DNA of 64,000 bases from Pleurocapsa sp. PCC 7319 (lineage in GTDB: Bacteria; Cyanobacteriota; Cyanobacteriia; Cyanobacteriales; Xenococcaceae): assembly GCF_000332195.1 (NCBI RefSeq), contig NZ_KB235922.1:4313322-4377321 (forward strand), written 5' to 3'. Each line of letters opens with the position of its first letter. Positions within the stretch are counted from its first letter, which is position 1. Of the stretch, positions 1 through 8,025 are shown piece after piece. The notes below the pieces were generated by a model. The model ran no database searches, was not told the origin of the DNA, and saw only the letters and a list, made by a program, of their open reading frames with translations. The position numbers and the translations under genes are program-made.

Positions 1-759
1 CAAAGCGGTCAAGGGGGCAATATCAGGATAACAGTTGAAGATCTTTTTCTCCGAAATACCAGTAGGATATCGGTAGGTACAGGAAACATTGCTGATGGCG
101 GAAATCTGTTTATTGATGCTCGATTTATAGTTGCCTTTCCTGAGCAAAGTACAAATCTTCCCAACTTTGCCAATGTTGGTATTTTAGCCAATGCGAATCG
201 AGGCAATGGAGGAAACATTGATATCACATCAACAGGAATCTTTGGTATAGAAGAGAGAGCAGAAGAAGCAGGGGTAAATTTTATTACTGCTAGTTCTAAC
301 TTAGGTATAGATGGTGTTGTCGAAATTAATACTCCAGAAATTGACTCCACTCAAGGATTAAAAGAATTGCCGATTGCTTTTACTATTCCTCAACCTGCTG
401 AAGGTTGCCAAGCCAATCGAGATGAAGATAGCAGCAGTTTTATGAACACTGGTCGTGGAGGATTACCTCCTAATCCCTACGATCCCTTAGATAGCAGTGA
501 TATGTTCGTTGATGTTCAATTACCTACTGAATGGATTAATGAGTTGACTACTAATTCTTCTGCTTCATTACCAAATTCATTATCAGCAGCCGAGCCAATT
601 ATAGAAGCAAATAAATGGGTTCTGAATGAAAAAGGCAATGTAGAACTAGTTTCTGATACATCTAATATTGTTGCGACGTGTGGCGATTACACCCCTTCGA
701 GTGCAAGCCCTTCGGGTAGGCTTCGCGATTGGGCTCCGCCCACCGCCAGAGGCGATTGA
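1..759 (+). CDS. Two-partner-secretion / filamentous haemagglutinin-like protein, C-terminal part (5' end outside window)
   Basis: The frame is open from base 1, so this is the 3' end of a larger gene. The visible part has glycine/asparagine-rich strands (GGNIRIT, GGNLFIDA, GGNIDIT) typical of the beta-helix of cyanobacterial TpsA exoproteins. Near residues 132-155 there is the conserved tail of that family: a Cys (GCQ), then TGRGGLPPNP and a DPL motif. Such proteins are exported through a TpsB/Omp85 pore and sit at the cell surface. The last ~22 residues (TPSSASPSGRLRDWAPPTARGD) come from a dispersed 51-bp repeat that has run into the 3' end, so the native stop was probably just after the ACGDY segment. 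Family assignment is fairly sure; the partner pore is not in the window. Confidence 0.8.
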   Translation, partial: QSGQGGNIRITVEDLFLRNTSRISVGTGNIADGGNLFIDARFIVAFPEQSTNLPNFANVGILANANRGNGGNIDITSTGIFGIEERAEEAGVNFITASSNLGIDGVVEINTPEIDSTQGLKELPIAFTIPQPAEGCQANRDEDSSSFMNTGRGGLPPNPYDPLDSSDMFVDVQLPTEWINELTTNSSASLPNSLSAAEPIIEANKWVLNEKGNVELVSDTSNIVATCGDYTPSSASPSGRLRDWAPPTARGD

Positions 760-838
760 ACTCCGTCCAGGCTTCGCGATTGGGCTCCGCCCAGCGCCAG
801 AGGCGATTGGACTCCGTCCAGGCTTCGCGATCGCGATG
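718..838. repeat. 51-bp tandem palindromic repeat, about 2.2 copies
   Basis: The unit begins AGGCTTCGCGATTGGGCTCC at 718, recurs at 769 and starts again at 820, so the period is exactly 51 bp (17 codons). The two full copies differ at very few bases. The unit holds small inverted repeats (GGGCTCCGCCC, GCCAGAGGCGATT). The first copy supplies the last codons and the stop of the upstream exoprotein gene. The rest of the gap up to 1041 is AT-rich and holds no gene I can support. Confidence 0.85.
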
Positions 839-1041
839 AAATAGACAATAGATATTAGAATTTTATAGTTTATTATGGGTATCTACTTGAGATTAGTAAG
901 TTATTTAGCTCTAAGTATAGCTTCCGTGTACCAGTACGCTAGAGAGCGAAAAAAGTGGAGGATATTTCAGTAACGACAAATTTTCCACAGGCGATCACTT
1001 TGATATTCTATAGTTTCTTATCACAATCCAACAGAGAAAAA

Positions 1042-1248
1042 TCAAGCAGATGCAAGCTTTTGTTTCTCGGCAAGTTTGTCGGCGATCGCTTTTCTTAAAT
1101 AATCATTACGCTCTTTAGCAGGTAATGACATCCAAGCATCATATTGACTAGCAGGAACTCTCACCTGAACTGGTTTTTGCGCTGAACCTTCAGGTGCAAT
1201 TTTCGGAATTTTCTTTAACCCAGAAGTATTAGGCTTAGGATTTGCCAT
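1042..1248 (-). CDS. Small basic protein, possible ribbon-helix-helix-like fold
   Basis: This 68-residue protein starts at ATG (complement of 1246-1248). The N-terminal third is basic and proline-rich (PKPNTSGLKKIPKIAPEG). It is followed by VQVRVPASQYDAWMSLP and a helix (KERNDYLRKAIADKLAEKQK), a strand-helix-helix layout that recalls small DNA-binding RHH proteins. It is divergent from the gene at 1389, with a short shared promoter region holding the palindrome GTATAC. I do not recognise a named family; a role as a small regulator is inference. Confidence 0.5.
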   Translation of the reverse strand: MANPKPNTSGLKKIPKIAPEGSAQKPVQVRVPASQYDAWMSLPAKERNDYLRKAIADKLAEKQKLASA

Positions 1249-1292
1249 ACTTTTGTTTCGTTGTATACACTGATATGATACGATTAACTAAA

Positions 1293-1358
1293 AGGGAAGA
1301 TTGAAGTTTGGACGCTCTAATCTTCCCTACAAACTTAAAGCCAAAATTTTGGCTTTTT
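1293..1358 (+). promoter_or_regulatory. Two consecutive hairpins in the leader of the 1389 gene
   Basis: A perfect 10-bp inverted repeat, AGGGAAGATT (1293-1302) with AATCTTCCCT (1319-1328), is followed by AAAGCC-AAAATTTT-GGCTTT at 1337-1356 with a short T-run. The second hairpin looks like an intrinsic terminator placed about 30 bp before the start codon at 1389. Together they could work as an attenuator, or simply end a short upstream transcript. Confidence 0.55.
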
Positions 1359-1388
1359 ATCACTGTATACCCTGTTAAAAGTAAAACA

Positions 1389-1670
1389 ATGAATAATATT
1401 AGTATACACGAGACAAAAGTAAGTCCGATTGCTGAAACTTGTCAAGATACTAGTGTAGAGCGATCGCCTTCAACATACATAAATATAAAACTCTACTCAG
1501 CGGGCTTCTTTGACGGATTAACAGGACTAAACGCCGAACTTCCTCACCTAAAAGACTACTGGGAAGGCTACGCATTAGGTTATCGAGAATACTGCTGTGG
1601 TTTATTAGGGCTTGAAATACCTCCTGGTGAAATACCTATTGAAAGGTTTAGAACTTTGATGGTTGCATAA
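1389..1670 (+). CDS. Small hypothetical protein with an RMF-like GY/YW pattern
   Basis: This 93-residue protein starts at ATG 1389; an upstream in-frame TTG at 1308 is rejected because it lies inside the leader hairpins. After a polar N-terminus there is FFDGLTGLNAELPHLKDYWE then GYALGYREYCCG. The order FxxG-x-G ... YWxGYxxGYRE resembles the pattern of ribosome modulation factor (GYxxGxxG ... YWxxGWxxG), but there is no proof of homology. It sits 94 bp upstream of the RHH-type gene at 1765 on the same strand. Confidence 0.5.
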   Translation: MNNISIHETKVSPIAETCQDTSVERSPSTYINIKLYSAGFFDGLTGLNAELPHLKDYWEGYALGYREYCCGLLGLEIPPGEIPIERFRTLMVA

Positions 1671-1764
1671 TTTCGGGAATCTTGAACCTTTAAAACTTTC
1701 AAACCTAATTACCCAGATTACTTAAAGTCTGAGTAAAACCAACTTTTCTCTATCCCTTCAAACC

Positions 1765-2529
1765 ATGACCAAGAAATATCTCGCTAACCCCTTCAATGCC
1801 CTCTATTTCTATCAAGATGATATTACTATAAGTACTCTCCCAGAAATACAAGAAATAGACCAATATGCCAGAGATTTAGAAGATCGCATCGAAGGAGACT
1901 TCAATCTCGACTACATCGTCTTTGAGTTTGCTTACAACCGCCTAGCCTATGTCCGCAATGGTCTATTACTGGCTAAGTTAAAGTTCCTCAAACTATACAA
2001 AAACTTCGGTGACGGTACTTTCGCCACCTTCTGTCGAGAGCAGTTAAAAATTACTCGCTGGCAAGTCAATGACAACATTAAAGCTGCCAGAGTTTGTCTG
2101 GAACTGATTTACGCAGGTTTTGAAATCTTGCCGACTAACATCTCTCAAGCGATCGCCTTAGCTAGTTTGGCAGGAGATGAATTAATTCACGCTTGGCGCA
2201 GCGTCATTGAAAGTATCGAACCAGATAAAATTACTCACAAGAGTATCAAGAGTTTTCTGTTTCCGCCAACTGAATCAGATTTACCCACAACTACAATTAA
2301 AGTACCACCAAGCCTTCACGAGAACATCCACGCAGAAGCAGCAGCAAGGGGAATGTCAATTGTAGACTTGATTAGAACTATGTTCGAGTTCTTCATTAGT
2401 GGTGGAAATTCCCACCTTTTGAAGAGCGACATAGATCATATAGATTACGCTGAAAAAGAGCGTATTTGGCGGAAAGATTTGGCTTCCTTAGCAGCAGAAG
2501 ATGGATCTACCTCAGTTCGACGAGGTTAA
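1765..2529 (+). CDS. Plasmid-type DNA-binding protein with C-terminal RHH-like segment
   Basis: The protein has 254 residues. The middle (about 90-150) reads GTFATFCREQLKITRWQVND then NIKAARVCLELI and ILPTNISQAIALASL, an all-helical arrangement seen in cyanobacterial plasmid and phage regulators of the Kfr/DUF3102 kind. Residues about 176-212 (TTTIKVPPSLHENIHAEAAA, GMSIVDLIRTMFEFFISGG) give a strand followed by two helices, as in ribbon-helix-helix DNA-binding domains. It is convergent with the gene ending at 2564. The exact family is not recognised; a role in gene or replicon regulation is inferred from the fold. Confidence 0.5.
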   Translation: MTKKYLANPFNALYFYQDDITISTLPEIQEIDQYARDLEDRIEGDFNLDYIVFEFAYNRLAYVRNGLLLAKLKFLKLYKNFGDGTFATFCREQLKITRWQVNDNIKAARVCLELIYAGFEILPTNISQAIALASLAGDELIHAWRSVIESIEPDKITHKSIKSFLFPPTESDLPTTTIKVPPSLHENIHAEAAARGMSIVDLIRTMFEFFISGGNSHLLKSDIDHIDYAEKERIWRKDLASLAAEDGSTSVRRG

Positions 2530-2563
2530 AAACTTAGCAATGCACTAAATTAAAAGTAGCGTT

Positions 2564-4885
2564 TTAGGGAATTTTTGAGCGTTTATAGCGAACAATAACC
2601 ATTAAACTACACCCCGAAATTATTAAAGCTAATGCTGATGGAACCAAAGGTAGCCAACCTCCTAAGATAAAGATGCTCCAACAAACACCATATAGAGCGA
2701 TCGCTACTATACTAGTAATGACGATTCTGTTTAAAGGTTGGGCAAAACGCCAAATTACCAATCCACCCACAAATGACCAAAACAATAATAAACTGGTATC
2801 TCCCCATAAAGGCAGCCACCAGATGAGAGGTCTTCGATCTTCTACTGCACTAAGAATTTGACTGACGGCGTGGGCGTGAATGTATGTACCCCTGAGTTCA
2901 CCATAGGGAGTATCGTGAAAGTCTTGAACGCTTGGGGCAGTGGCACAAATCAAAACTACTCGATCCTTAATTAAAGTTGGCTCAAAATTTCCCTTTTGAT
3001 TGAGAATATCTCCTAAGCTAATTTCTGGGGCAATTTGTTCGGGATTTGGAGTATTGCGATAATTTATGAGTAGTTGGTTTCCTTGGGCATCCAAATTTTG
3101 ATATCCGCCGCTACGTTCTTGTAATCGTTTAGTAATTAAAGAACCAAATTGCCAATTATCTTTGATGGTCTTGATCGCTATTCCCCGATCCTCTAGATAA
3201 AGATAAATCATTTGCCAAGCAAAAGAATAAGGAGCTTGGCATATTTCTGACTGATTATTACCACTACGAGATAACAGATAACGACGAACAGTATCATCTT
3301 GAGAGTTCAAATCTCGATCATCGTATAAATCTACAAACCCAAGTTGCTCAAGAGGGCTTGCTGGAGGAGGAGCAATATTAGTATCAAAAGTACAGACTGA
3401 AATTAAATTGTCGCTATTCTGGAAATGAGTGCTGAGTGCTTGATGACCTTGTGGGTCTGCTGTAGGCACAGGAATATCCCGGACAATATCTAAACCGATC
3501 GCCCGAGGTTGATATTGTTGCAATTTATCTAATAATTGAGCTAAAACTTGATCGGGTAAAGGATAACCATAGGTATTAAGATCTTGTTCGGTTGCGCCGA
3601 TGATTAAGAGGCGGGAATCTTTGGTTTCTAGAGGACGGGTTCGCATCAGCAAATCGAAGGTTGCTAACTCCCAACCTTGAAATAGAGACAGCGATCGCAG
3701 ACCCATAATCAGTAGGGCGATCGCTAAACTCGTAAAGGAAACCAATCCCAGAGAAATTGTGGCTGAGGTATCCAAAGCTAAAAGCTGTTTTTTAACCCAG
3801 TGGTGATTAAAAACTGACTGATAAACTGGATTAAAAACTTTAAAATATTTTCCTTGTTTGACTACTAAACCCGATAATTGCAACTCACGATATTCAGAAG
3901 ATTTCTTGACTTTGATCTTGCCCCGCTGCAAAATCTGCTGATATAGCAAAAGGAGCTTTTTACTGGACTTGGGACTATAGAGAATCCGACTGCGAATCGT
4001 TTTTAAATGAGGGGGTTCATCTTGAGTTTCCCAATTCTGAAGCAATTTTTGCTGAATTAATCGTTTAAGCCATAGTGCTTCTTTTCCTGGAGGGATGACG
4101 TTGTTAGTTCTAGCTGCCAACCAACAGAGTTTTTGCGTCAAAAAAGGTTGTCCCCCAGTCCAGGTTAAAATCTCTTGTAATAGCTTCTGGGGTTTGTCTG
4201 TTAGATGTTTTAATCCCTCTGCCAGAGGGGAACTTTCTGAGAGTTTAAATCCTTCTAGAGCGATCGCTATACCAATGTTAAACGGCGTAGCATGAGAGTC
4301 CTCAATTAAATCAGATGGGGTGGCTACTCCTAACAATGCCCAAGTGAGCCTTTGATAAGCGGGTTTGGAGCCGCGAAGATTGTAACAGCCTCGTATAACT
4401 GCAAAAAAATCGTCTAAAGAAAAATTCTGACTTAAAACGCGATCAATTTCATCGACAAAAATAACAATTTTCTGTTTGACTTCTACTAAAAGAATTTCTT
4501 CAATAAATATCTGTAATCTTTGTACAGGAGACAATAAATCTCGTTGTTCCCGCCACCACTTGCGCCAATTGAATTGTGCTGGTGATAGACAACTCATAGT
4601 TATATCTCTAACGATGCCTGCATACCACTGTTCTGGAGAAACTCCCTCTTTGCCAAATCCAGTTAAATCGATAAAGGCACATAGTATCCCCTCTGCTTGA
4701 AGTCGAGCCATCGTTCTGACTCGTAAGCTCGACTTTCCCATCTGTCGAGAATTGAGTACATAGCAAAATTCTCCAGCCTTCAAACCATTAAAAAATTCAC
4801 GATCTGCTTGACGCACTATGTAGGTAGGATCTTCAGTATTGAGACTTCCACCACTGTAACGATAGGCTAAAGGTTGCTCGCTCAT
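2564..4885 (-). CDS. AAA-like ATPase (AAA_35) fused to CHASE2 sensor domain
   Basis: This 773-residue protein opens with the family signature YRYSGGSLNTEDPTYIVRQAD. A P-loop-like RQMGKSSL follows near residue 48 and a Walker B KIVIFVDEIDRVL near 140. A membrane segment at about 374-398 (LGLVSFTSLAIALLIMGL) leads into an extracytoplasmic CHASE2 domain (about 405-680: LLMRTRPLETKDSRLLIIGA, then GDILNQKGNFEP and IKDRVVLIC). Two or three further membrane segments end the protein. CHASE2 modules sense unknown extracellular signals; the ATPase part resembles STAND/AAA signalling ATPases. It lies 44 bp downstream of the HTH-AAA gene on the same strand, so the two are probably one operon. Confidence 0.85.
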   Translation of the reverse strand: MSEQPLAYRYSGGSLNTEDPTYIVRQADREFFNGLKAGEFCYVLNSRQMGKSSLRVRTMARLQAEGILCAFIDLTGFGKEGVSPEQWYAGIVRDITMSCLSPAQFNWRKWWREQRDLLSPVQRLQIFIEEILLVEVKQKIVIFVDEIDRVLSQNFSLDDFFAVIRGCYNLRGSKPAYQRLTWALLGVATPSDLIEDSHATPFNIGIAIALEGFKLSESSPLAEGLKHLTDKPQKLLQEILTWTGGQPFLTQKLCWLAARTNNVIPPGKEALWLKRLIQQKLLQNWETQDEPPHLKTIRSRILYSPKSSKKLLLLYQQILQRGKIKVKKSSEYRELQLSGLVVKQGKYFKVFNPVYQSVFNHHWVKKQLLALDTSATISLGLVSFTSLAIALLIMGLRSLSLFQGWELATFDLLMRTRPLETKDSRLLIIGATEQDLNTYGYPLPDQVLAQLLDKLQQYQPRAIGLDIVRDIPVPTADPQGHQALSTHFQNSDNLISVCTFDTNIAPPPASPLEQLGFVDLYDDRDLNSQDDTVRRYLLSRSGNNQSEICQAPYSFAWQMIYLYLEDRGIAIKTIKDNWQFGSLITKRLQERSGGYQNLDAQGNQLLINYRNTPNPEQIAPEISLGDILNQKGNFEPTLIKDRVVLICATAPSVQDFHDTPYGELRGTYIHAHAVSQILSAVEDRRPLIWWLPLWGDTSLLLFWSFVGGLVIWRFAQPLNRIVITSIVAIALYGVCWSIFILGGWLPLVPSALALIISGCSLMVIVRYKRSKIP

Positions 4886-4929
4886 TTTTAAGACGTTCCA
4901 GGAATATGAAACAGAGTGGAATAGTTAAT

Positions 4930-6294
4930 TTAAAGAACTCTACGAAAATAGTCTCGATATAAATTACATCGAGGAGCTACTCGATTATCTTTTAACTGCA
5001 CTAAACCGATACTCTGTAATTGATATATTTGCATCGGATTTAATTCTATTGGCTCTTCGGAAGTGACAACCTGTTGGAAAGACTCTGCCAAAGATGGTTT
5101 CTGTTGTAGCATTTCTAAGTGTCGCCGTAAATGATGGCTATAAATCCCAGCTTCTTGGGCAGCATTTTCTAATAGTGTTTCCAAATCAACTTGACCGCAA
5201 CTAAGATAATACATTGCTAAGCGAATTAAGTAAGGATGTCCTCCTAACTTATCCATCAATCGAGTGATTTCTATTTCGCTCCAATCAAGTTGATGTAGAG
5301 TGGCTAAATTCTCGATCTGTTCAGCATTTAACTCGAACAATTCTATAGGCACTCCTGCATTGAAAGGGGATTGATTTAAATCCAAAGGGATATAAACTTC
5401 TGTAGAATGGGCCATTATTAAACGCAGATTTTGCCAGATAGTAGAAATCTTACCTTTTTCATGCCAACCACGGAGCATACCGAAAAAGTCTTCAATTACT
5501 GTAGTGTAAGGAAATAGACGATCTACATCATCTAATCCTAAAACCACGGGGCAATTTAATCGCGGTAATAAATATTCTTCAAAATATGCCGTGCAGTTAC
5601 CATTACTACCCAAAATTTCTGTATCCCAATAATCATTGAGTTGATTTTCGATTCCTACTTGTTTGCCTACCATCACACAGAGCCAACGCAGAAATTTATC
5701 TAAATCGGTAACAATACTTCGATCTACATTACCTAAATCTAAATAAACTGTTTTGTAATGCTGCGATTGAGCTTCAGCCAACACCTTCATCATCAAAGAA
5801 GTCTTGCCCATCAACTTTGGAGCTTTAATCCGAATCAAAGAGGCTGGTTTGATAATAGTCTCGTAACAAATAGACTCGATATTATCTCTTAATTGATATA
5901 GAGCAGAGTCAGGTGGCACTACTCCTTCTGGAAAAGGTAGACTCTCTAGTCTTGATAAGTTTAATTTGCTTTTAACAGCTACAGTAGCTGTAGTTGACAC
6001 GTAAGTTAGCTCTGTTTCTGAAGTTAAGGTAGGGGGGGTACTGTGCCTAGTTTTTACCGACGCAGAAATAGTATGATCCAGATTTGCAATATCTTTCCAA
6101 TTCAAACCTAACGTATCGCAGATATCCACAAAAGTGCTGTAATCTACTGGTTTCCCTGTACAAAATCGACTAACTGTTGATAATGCCAATCCTAAATCAA
6201 GAGCTAGAGATCTTTGAGACGGAAAACTATTACGCAATAAGGCAAATTTAACTTTTTTGAGATATTCTCTGTCTACTTTTAGCGATCGCGACAT
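4930..6294 (-). CDS. HTH-AAA-like (AAA_35) regulatory ATPase
   Basis: The protein has 454 residues. Residues about 8-70 form a Cro/XRE-like helix-turn-helix (QRSLALDLGLALSTVSRFCT, then a helix ending LGLNWKDIANL). The AAA-like domain follows, with P-loop APKLMGKTSL near 160 and Walker B CPVVLGLDDVDRLF near 250. The ATPase is of the same family as the downstream CHASE2 protein. The HTH suggests DNA binding, but its target is unknown. Its 5' end faces the accessory region with the repeat-array promoters, which makes it one candidate local regulator, although an XRE-type HTH is not the usual reader of 11-bp direct repeats. Confidence 0.8.
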   Translation of the reverse strand: MSRSLKVDREYLKKVKFALLRNSFPSQRSLALDLGLALSTVSRFCTGKPVDYSTFVDICDTLGLNWKDIANLDHTISASVKTRHSTPPTLTSETELTYVSTTATVAVKSKLNLSRLESLPFPEGVVPPDSALYQLRDNIESICYETIIKPASLIRIKAPKLMGKTSLMMKVLAEAQSQHYKTVYLDLGNVDRSIVTDLDKFLRWLCVMVGKQVGIENQLNDYWDTEILGSNGNCTAYFEEYLLPRLNCPVVLGLDDVDRLFPYTTVIEDFFGMLRGWHEKGKISTIWQNLRLIMAHSTEVYIPLDLNQSPFNAGVPIELFELNAEQIENLATLHQLDWSEIEITRLMDKLGGHPYLIRLAMYYLSCGQVDLETLLENAAQEAGIYSHHLRRHLEMLQQKPSLAESFQQVVTSEEPIELNPMQIYQLQSIGLVQLKDNRVAPRCNLYRDYFRRVL

Positions 6295-6825
6295 GGTCTT
6301 AAAAGTAAATTTAAATTTTGTTGAATATAAAGGGGCTTTGCCCCAGCTATTAGCTATTAGCTGTTAGCTTTTTAATAAAACCCTATTTATTACTACGGTC
6401 GATCAGCAATAAACTATGCAATAATTCTACTTTTTGTAACAATTATTTGTAATTTTCTGATCGTATAAATAATAACCTTATTCAAATTAGGAACAGCGAT
6501 CGCATGATCAAATTAATTTAGAGCTAAAGGCTAAAAGCCAATAGCTTTAAAGATAACCCTCATGGCATGGCTAAGTTCTACAGACTTACTTCACAATTGC
6601 TACGTTTTTTTGATTGATGGCAGATGAGCGAACTATAACTCAATACAAAGTCAGTTATTTGTCAGTCATTCTCAGTTTAGAACTCAGTATGCAGTCTGTA
6701 ATCCTATAGCTATTCATAAAAATTGAGAGTTCATAAATAGCAGATAACAAAGTAGCAAGTAGCAAATTTTACCCTGGCTGCCTGACATTAGAGCTTATAG
6801 CTTTTTGATAAGTTTCAGAAATAAT
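6295..6825. other. Intergenic region holding repeat array A
   Basis: There is no gene I can support in these 530 bases. They hold a short hairpin GGGGCTTTGCCCC near 6332, heptamer-like AGCTATT repeats (6345-6370), array A at 6638-6701, and a sequence CTGGCTGCCTGACA at 6774-6787 that matches 13 of 14 bases of the MITE end found at 14227. Confidence 0.7.
6638..6701 (+). promoter_or_regulatory. Type-1 TCAGT direct-repeat array A
   Basis: The T of each TCA(G/A)T unit lies at 6640, 6651, 6662, 6672 and 6684, ending in TCTGTA at 6695, so the spacings are 11-11-10-12-11. A TATAGC box follows the last unit. The downstream bases match array B as far as TTGAGAG, which in B is the ribosome binding site, so A may be a copy of a B-like promoter. 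The glycosyltransferase start is about 130 bp further on. Confidence 0.75.
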
Positions 6826-7737
6826 ATGAAAGTTATTTACTTTATTCAAAGTCATAAAAATCCGGATCAAGTCTATCGATTAGTTAAAGCAATTAAAAAG
6901 TCTAGTTGTCATGCTCTAGTTTTAATTAGTCATAACTTTAGTTGTTCAATCTTAGACATCAACAAGCTGAAACAATACTCAGGACTTGAAGTCATTAAAA
7001 GAAATCAATCAGCAAGACGAGGTGATTGCTCTATCTTAGAAATTTATCTTGAGGCAATTGATTGGGTATTGGAGCATAATTATGACTTTGACTGGCTGGT
7101 TTGTCTATCGGGTCAAGATTATCCAGTTCGTCCAATTCCTGAGATTGAAGCTTTTCTAGCAACAACTGAATATGATGGCTTTATTAAGTACTGGGATCTA
7201 CTTTCAGAAGATAATCCTTGGGGCAAAGAAGGAGGTGAAAAGCGTTATTTTGCAAAGTATATTCGCCTTCCAGATTGGAGTAAATGGTGGCTCAGAAAAT
7301 TAACAAGAATTGAACCTTTAATTCCTCTTTTAAACATTCAATGGCGTTACGCTCTAATTGGATTAAGAATGAAAGTAACTCCCTTCAATAAAGACTTTAA
7401 ATGTTATGGAGGATGGTATTGGAATACGCTCTCAAAAAAATGTATAGAATTCTTGAGCAATTATTTAAAAGAGTATCCTGAATTATTGAAATTTTATCGA
7501 AGAACTTTAGCTCCTGAAGAATCGATCATTCCAACTGTATTAGTCAATAGTAATCAGTTTAATCTTTATAATGATTGTCTTCGTTATTTAAGTTTTCCTC
7601 CAGAGCTTTTTGGCTATGCTCAATGTCTCACTATTAATGACTATGACAAAATTACCAGTGGCTACTTTCACTTTGCCAGAAAATTTGATTCAAAAACAGA
7701 TAATAAAATTATAGATTTACTCGATCAATTACTCTAA
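6826..7737 (+). CDS. Core-2/I-branching enzyme-type glycosyltransferase
   Basis: The protein has 303 residues from ATG 6826; a TTG at 6805 would add seven residues without a clear ribosome binding site. The N-terminus KVIYFIQSHKNPDQVYRLVK and DWLVCLSGQDYPVRPIPEIE near residue 95-115 are typical of the GT14 family (Pfam Branch), here with CYGGWYWNTLSKKCIEF in the C-terminal half. These enzymes transfer N-acetylglucosamine or xylose to glycans; in bacteria they usually serve surface polysaccharide or glycoprotein synthesis. Array A lies upstream, and a HIP1-stem terminator lies 126 bp after the stop. Confidence 0.8.
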   Translation: MKVIYFIQSHKNPDQVYRLVKAIKKSSCHALVLISHNFSCSILDINKLKQYSGLEVIKRNQSARRGDCSILEIYLEAIDWVLEHNYDFDWLVCLSGQDYPVRPIPEIEAFLATTEYDGFIKYWDLLSEDNPWGKEGGEKRYFAKYIRLPDWSKWWLRKLTRIEPLIPLLNIQWRYALIGLRMKVTPFNKDFKCYGGWYWNTLSKKCIEFLSNYLKEYPELLKFYRRTLAPEESIIPTVLVNSNQFNLYNDCLRYLSFPPELFGYAQCLTINDYDKITSGYFHFARKFDSKTDNKIIDLLDQLL

Positions 7738-7862
7738 GTTTAAACTGCAAACAGTCCTAAATTTTTATAAGATCCTCATTATAGAGTGCGATCGCTTTTC
7801 GAATGGATCGTGCCCTTGTCAAAATTTAAGTATTAGCTTTGATCTAGATGATCTTAGATTAG

Positions 7863-7903
7863 AGCGATCGCATTATTGAATTCAAAAGTGCGATCGCTTT
7901 TTT
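7863..7903 (+). terminator. HIP1-stem intrinsic terminator
   Basis: AGCGATCGCA (7863-7872) and TGCGATCGCT (7889-7898) form a perfect stem, followed by five more T. It lies between the glycosyltransferase and array B. Confidence 0.75.
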
Positions 7904-7927
7904 ATATATGCAAGATTCAACACAACA

Positions 7928-7991
7928 ACTCAATACAAAGTCAATAATATCTCAGTCATTCTCAGTTTAGAACTCAGTAAATGGACTGTAA
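7928..7991 (+). promoter_or_regulatory. Type-1 TCAGT direct-repeat array B, upstream of RTX gene
   Basis: Repeat units have their T at 7930, 7941, 7952, 7962, 7974 and 7985 (spacings 11-11-10-12-11, as in array A). The last unit, ACTGTAATC, is followed by CTGTAG. The array ends about 35 bp before the RTX start codon. Confidence 0.8.
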
Positions 7992-8025
7992 TCCTGTAGT
8001 TGTTAATCAAGCTTGAGAGGTAATC

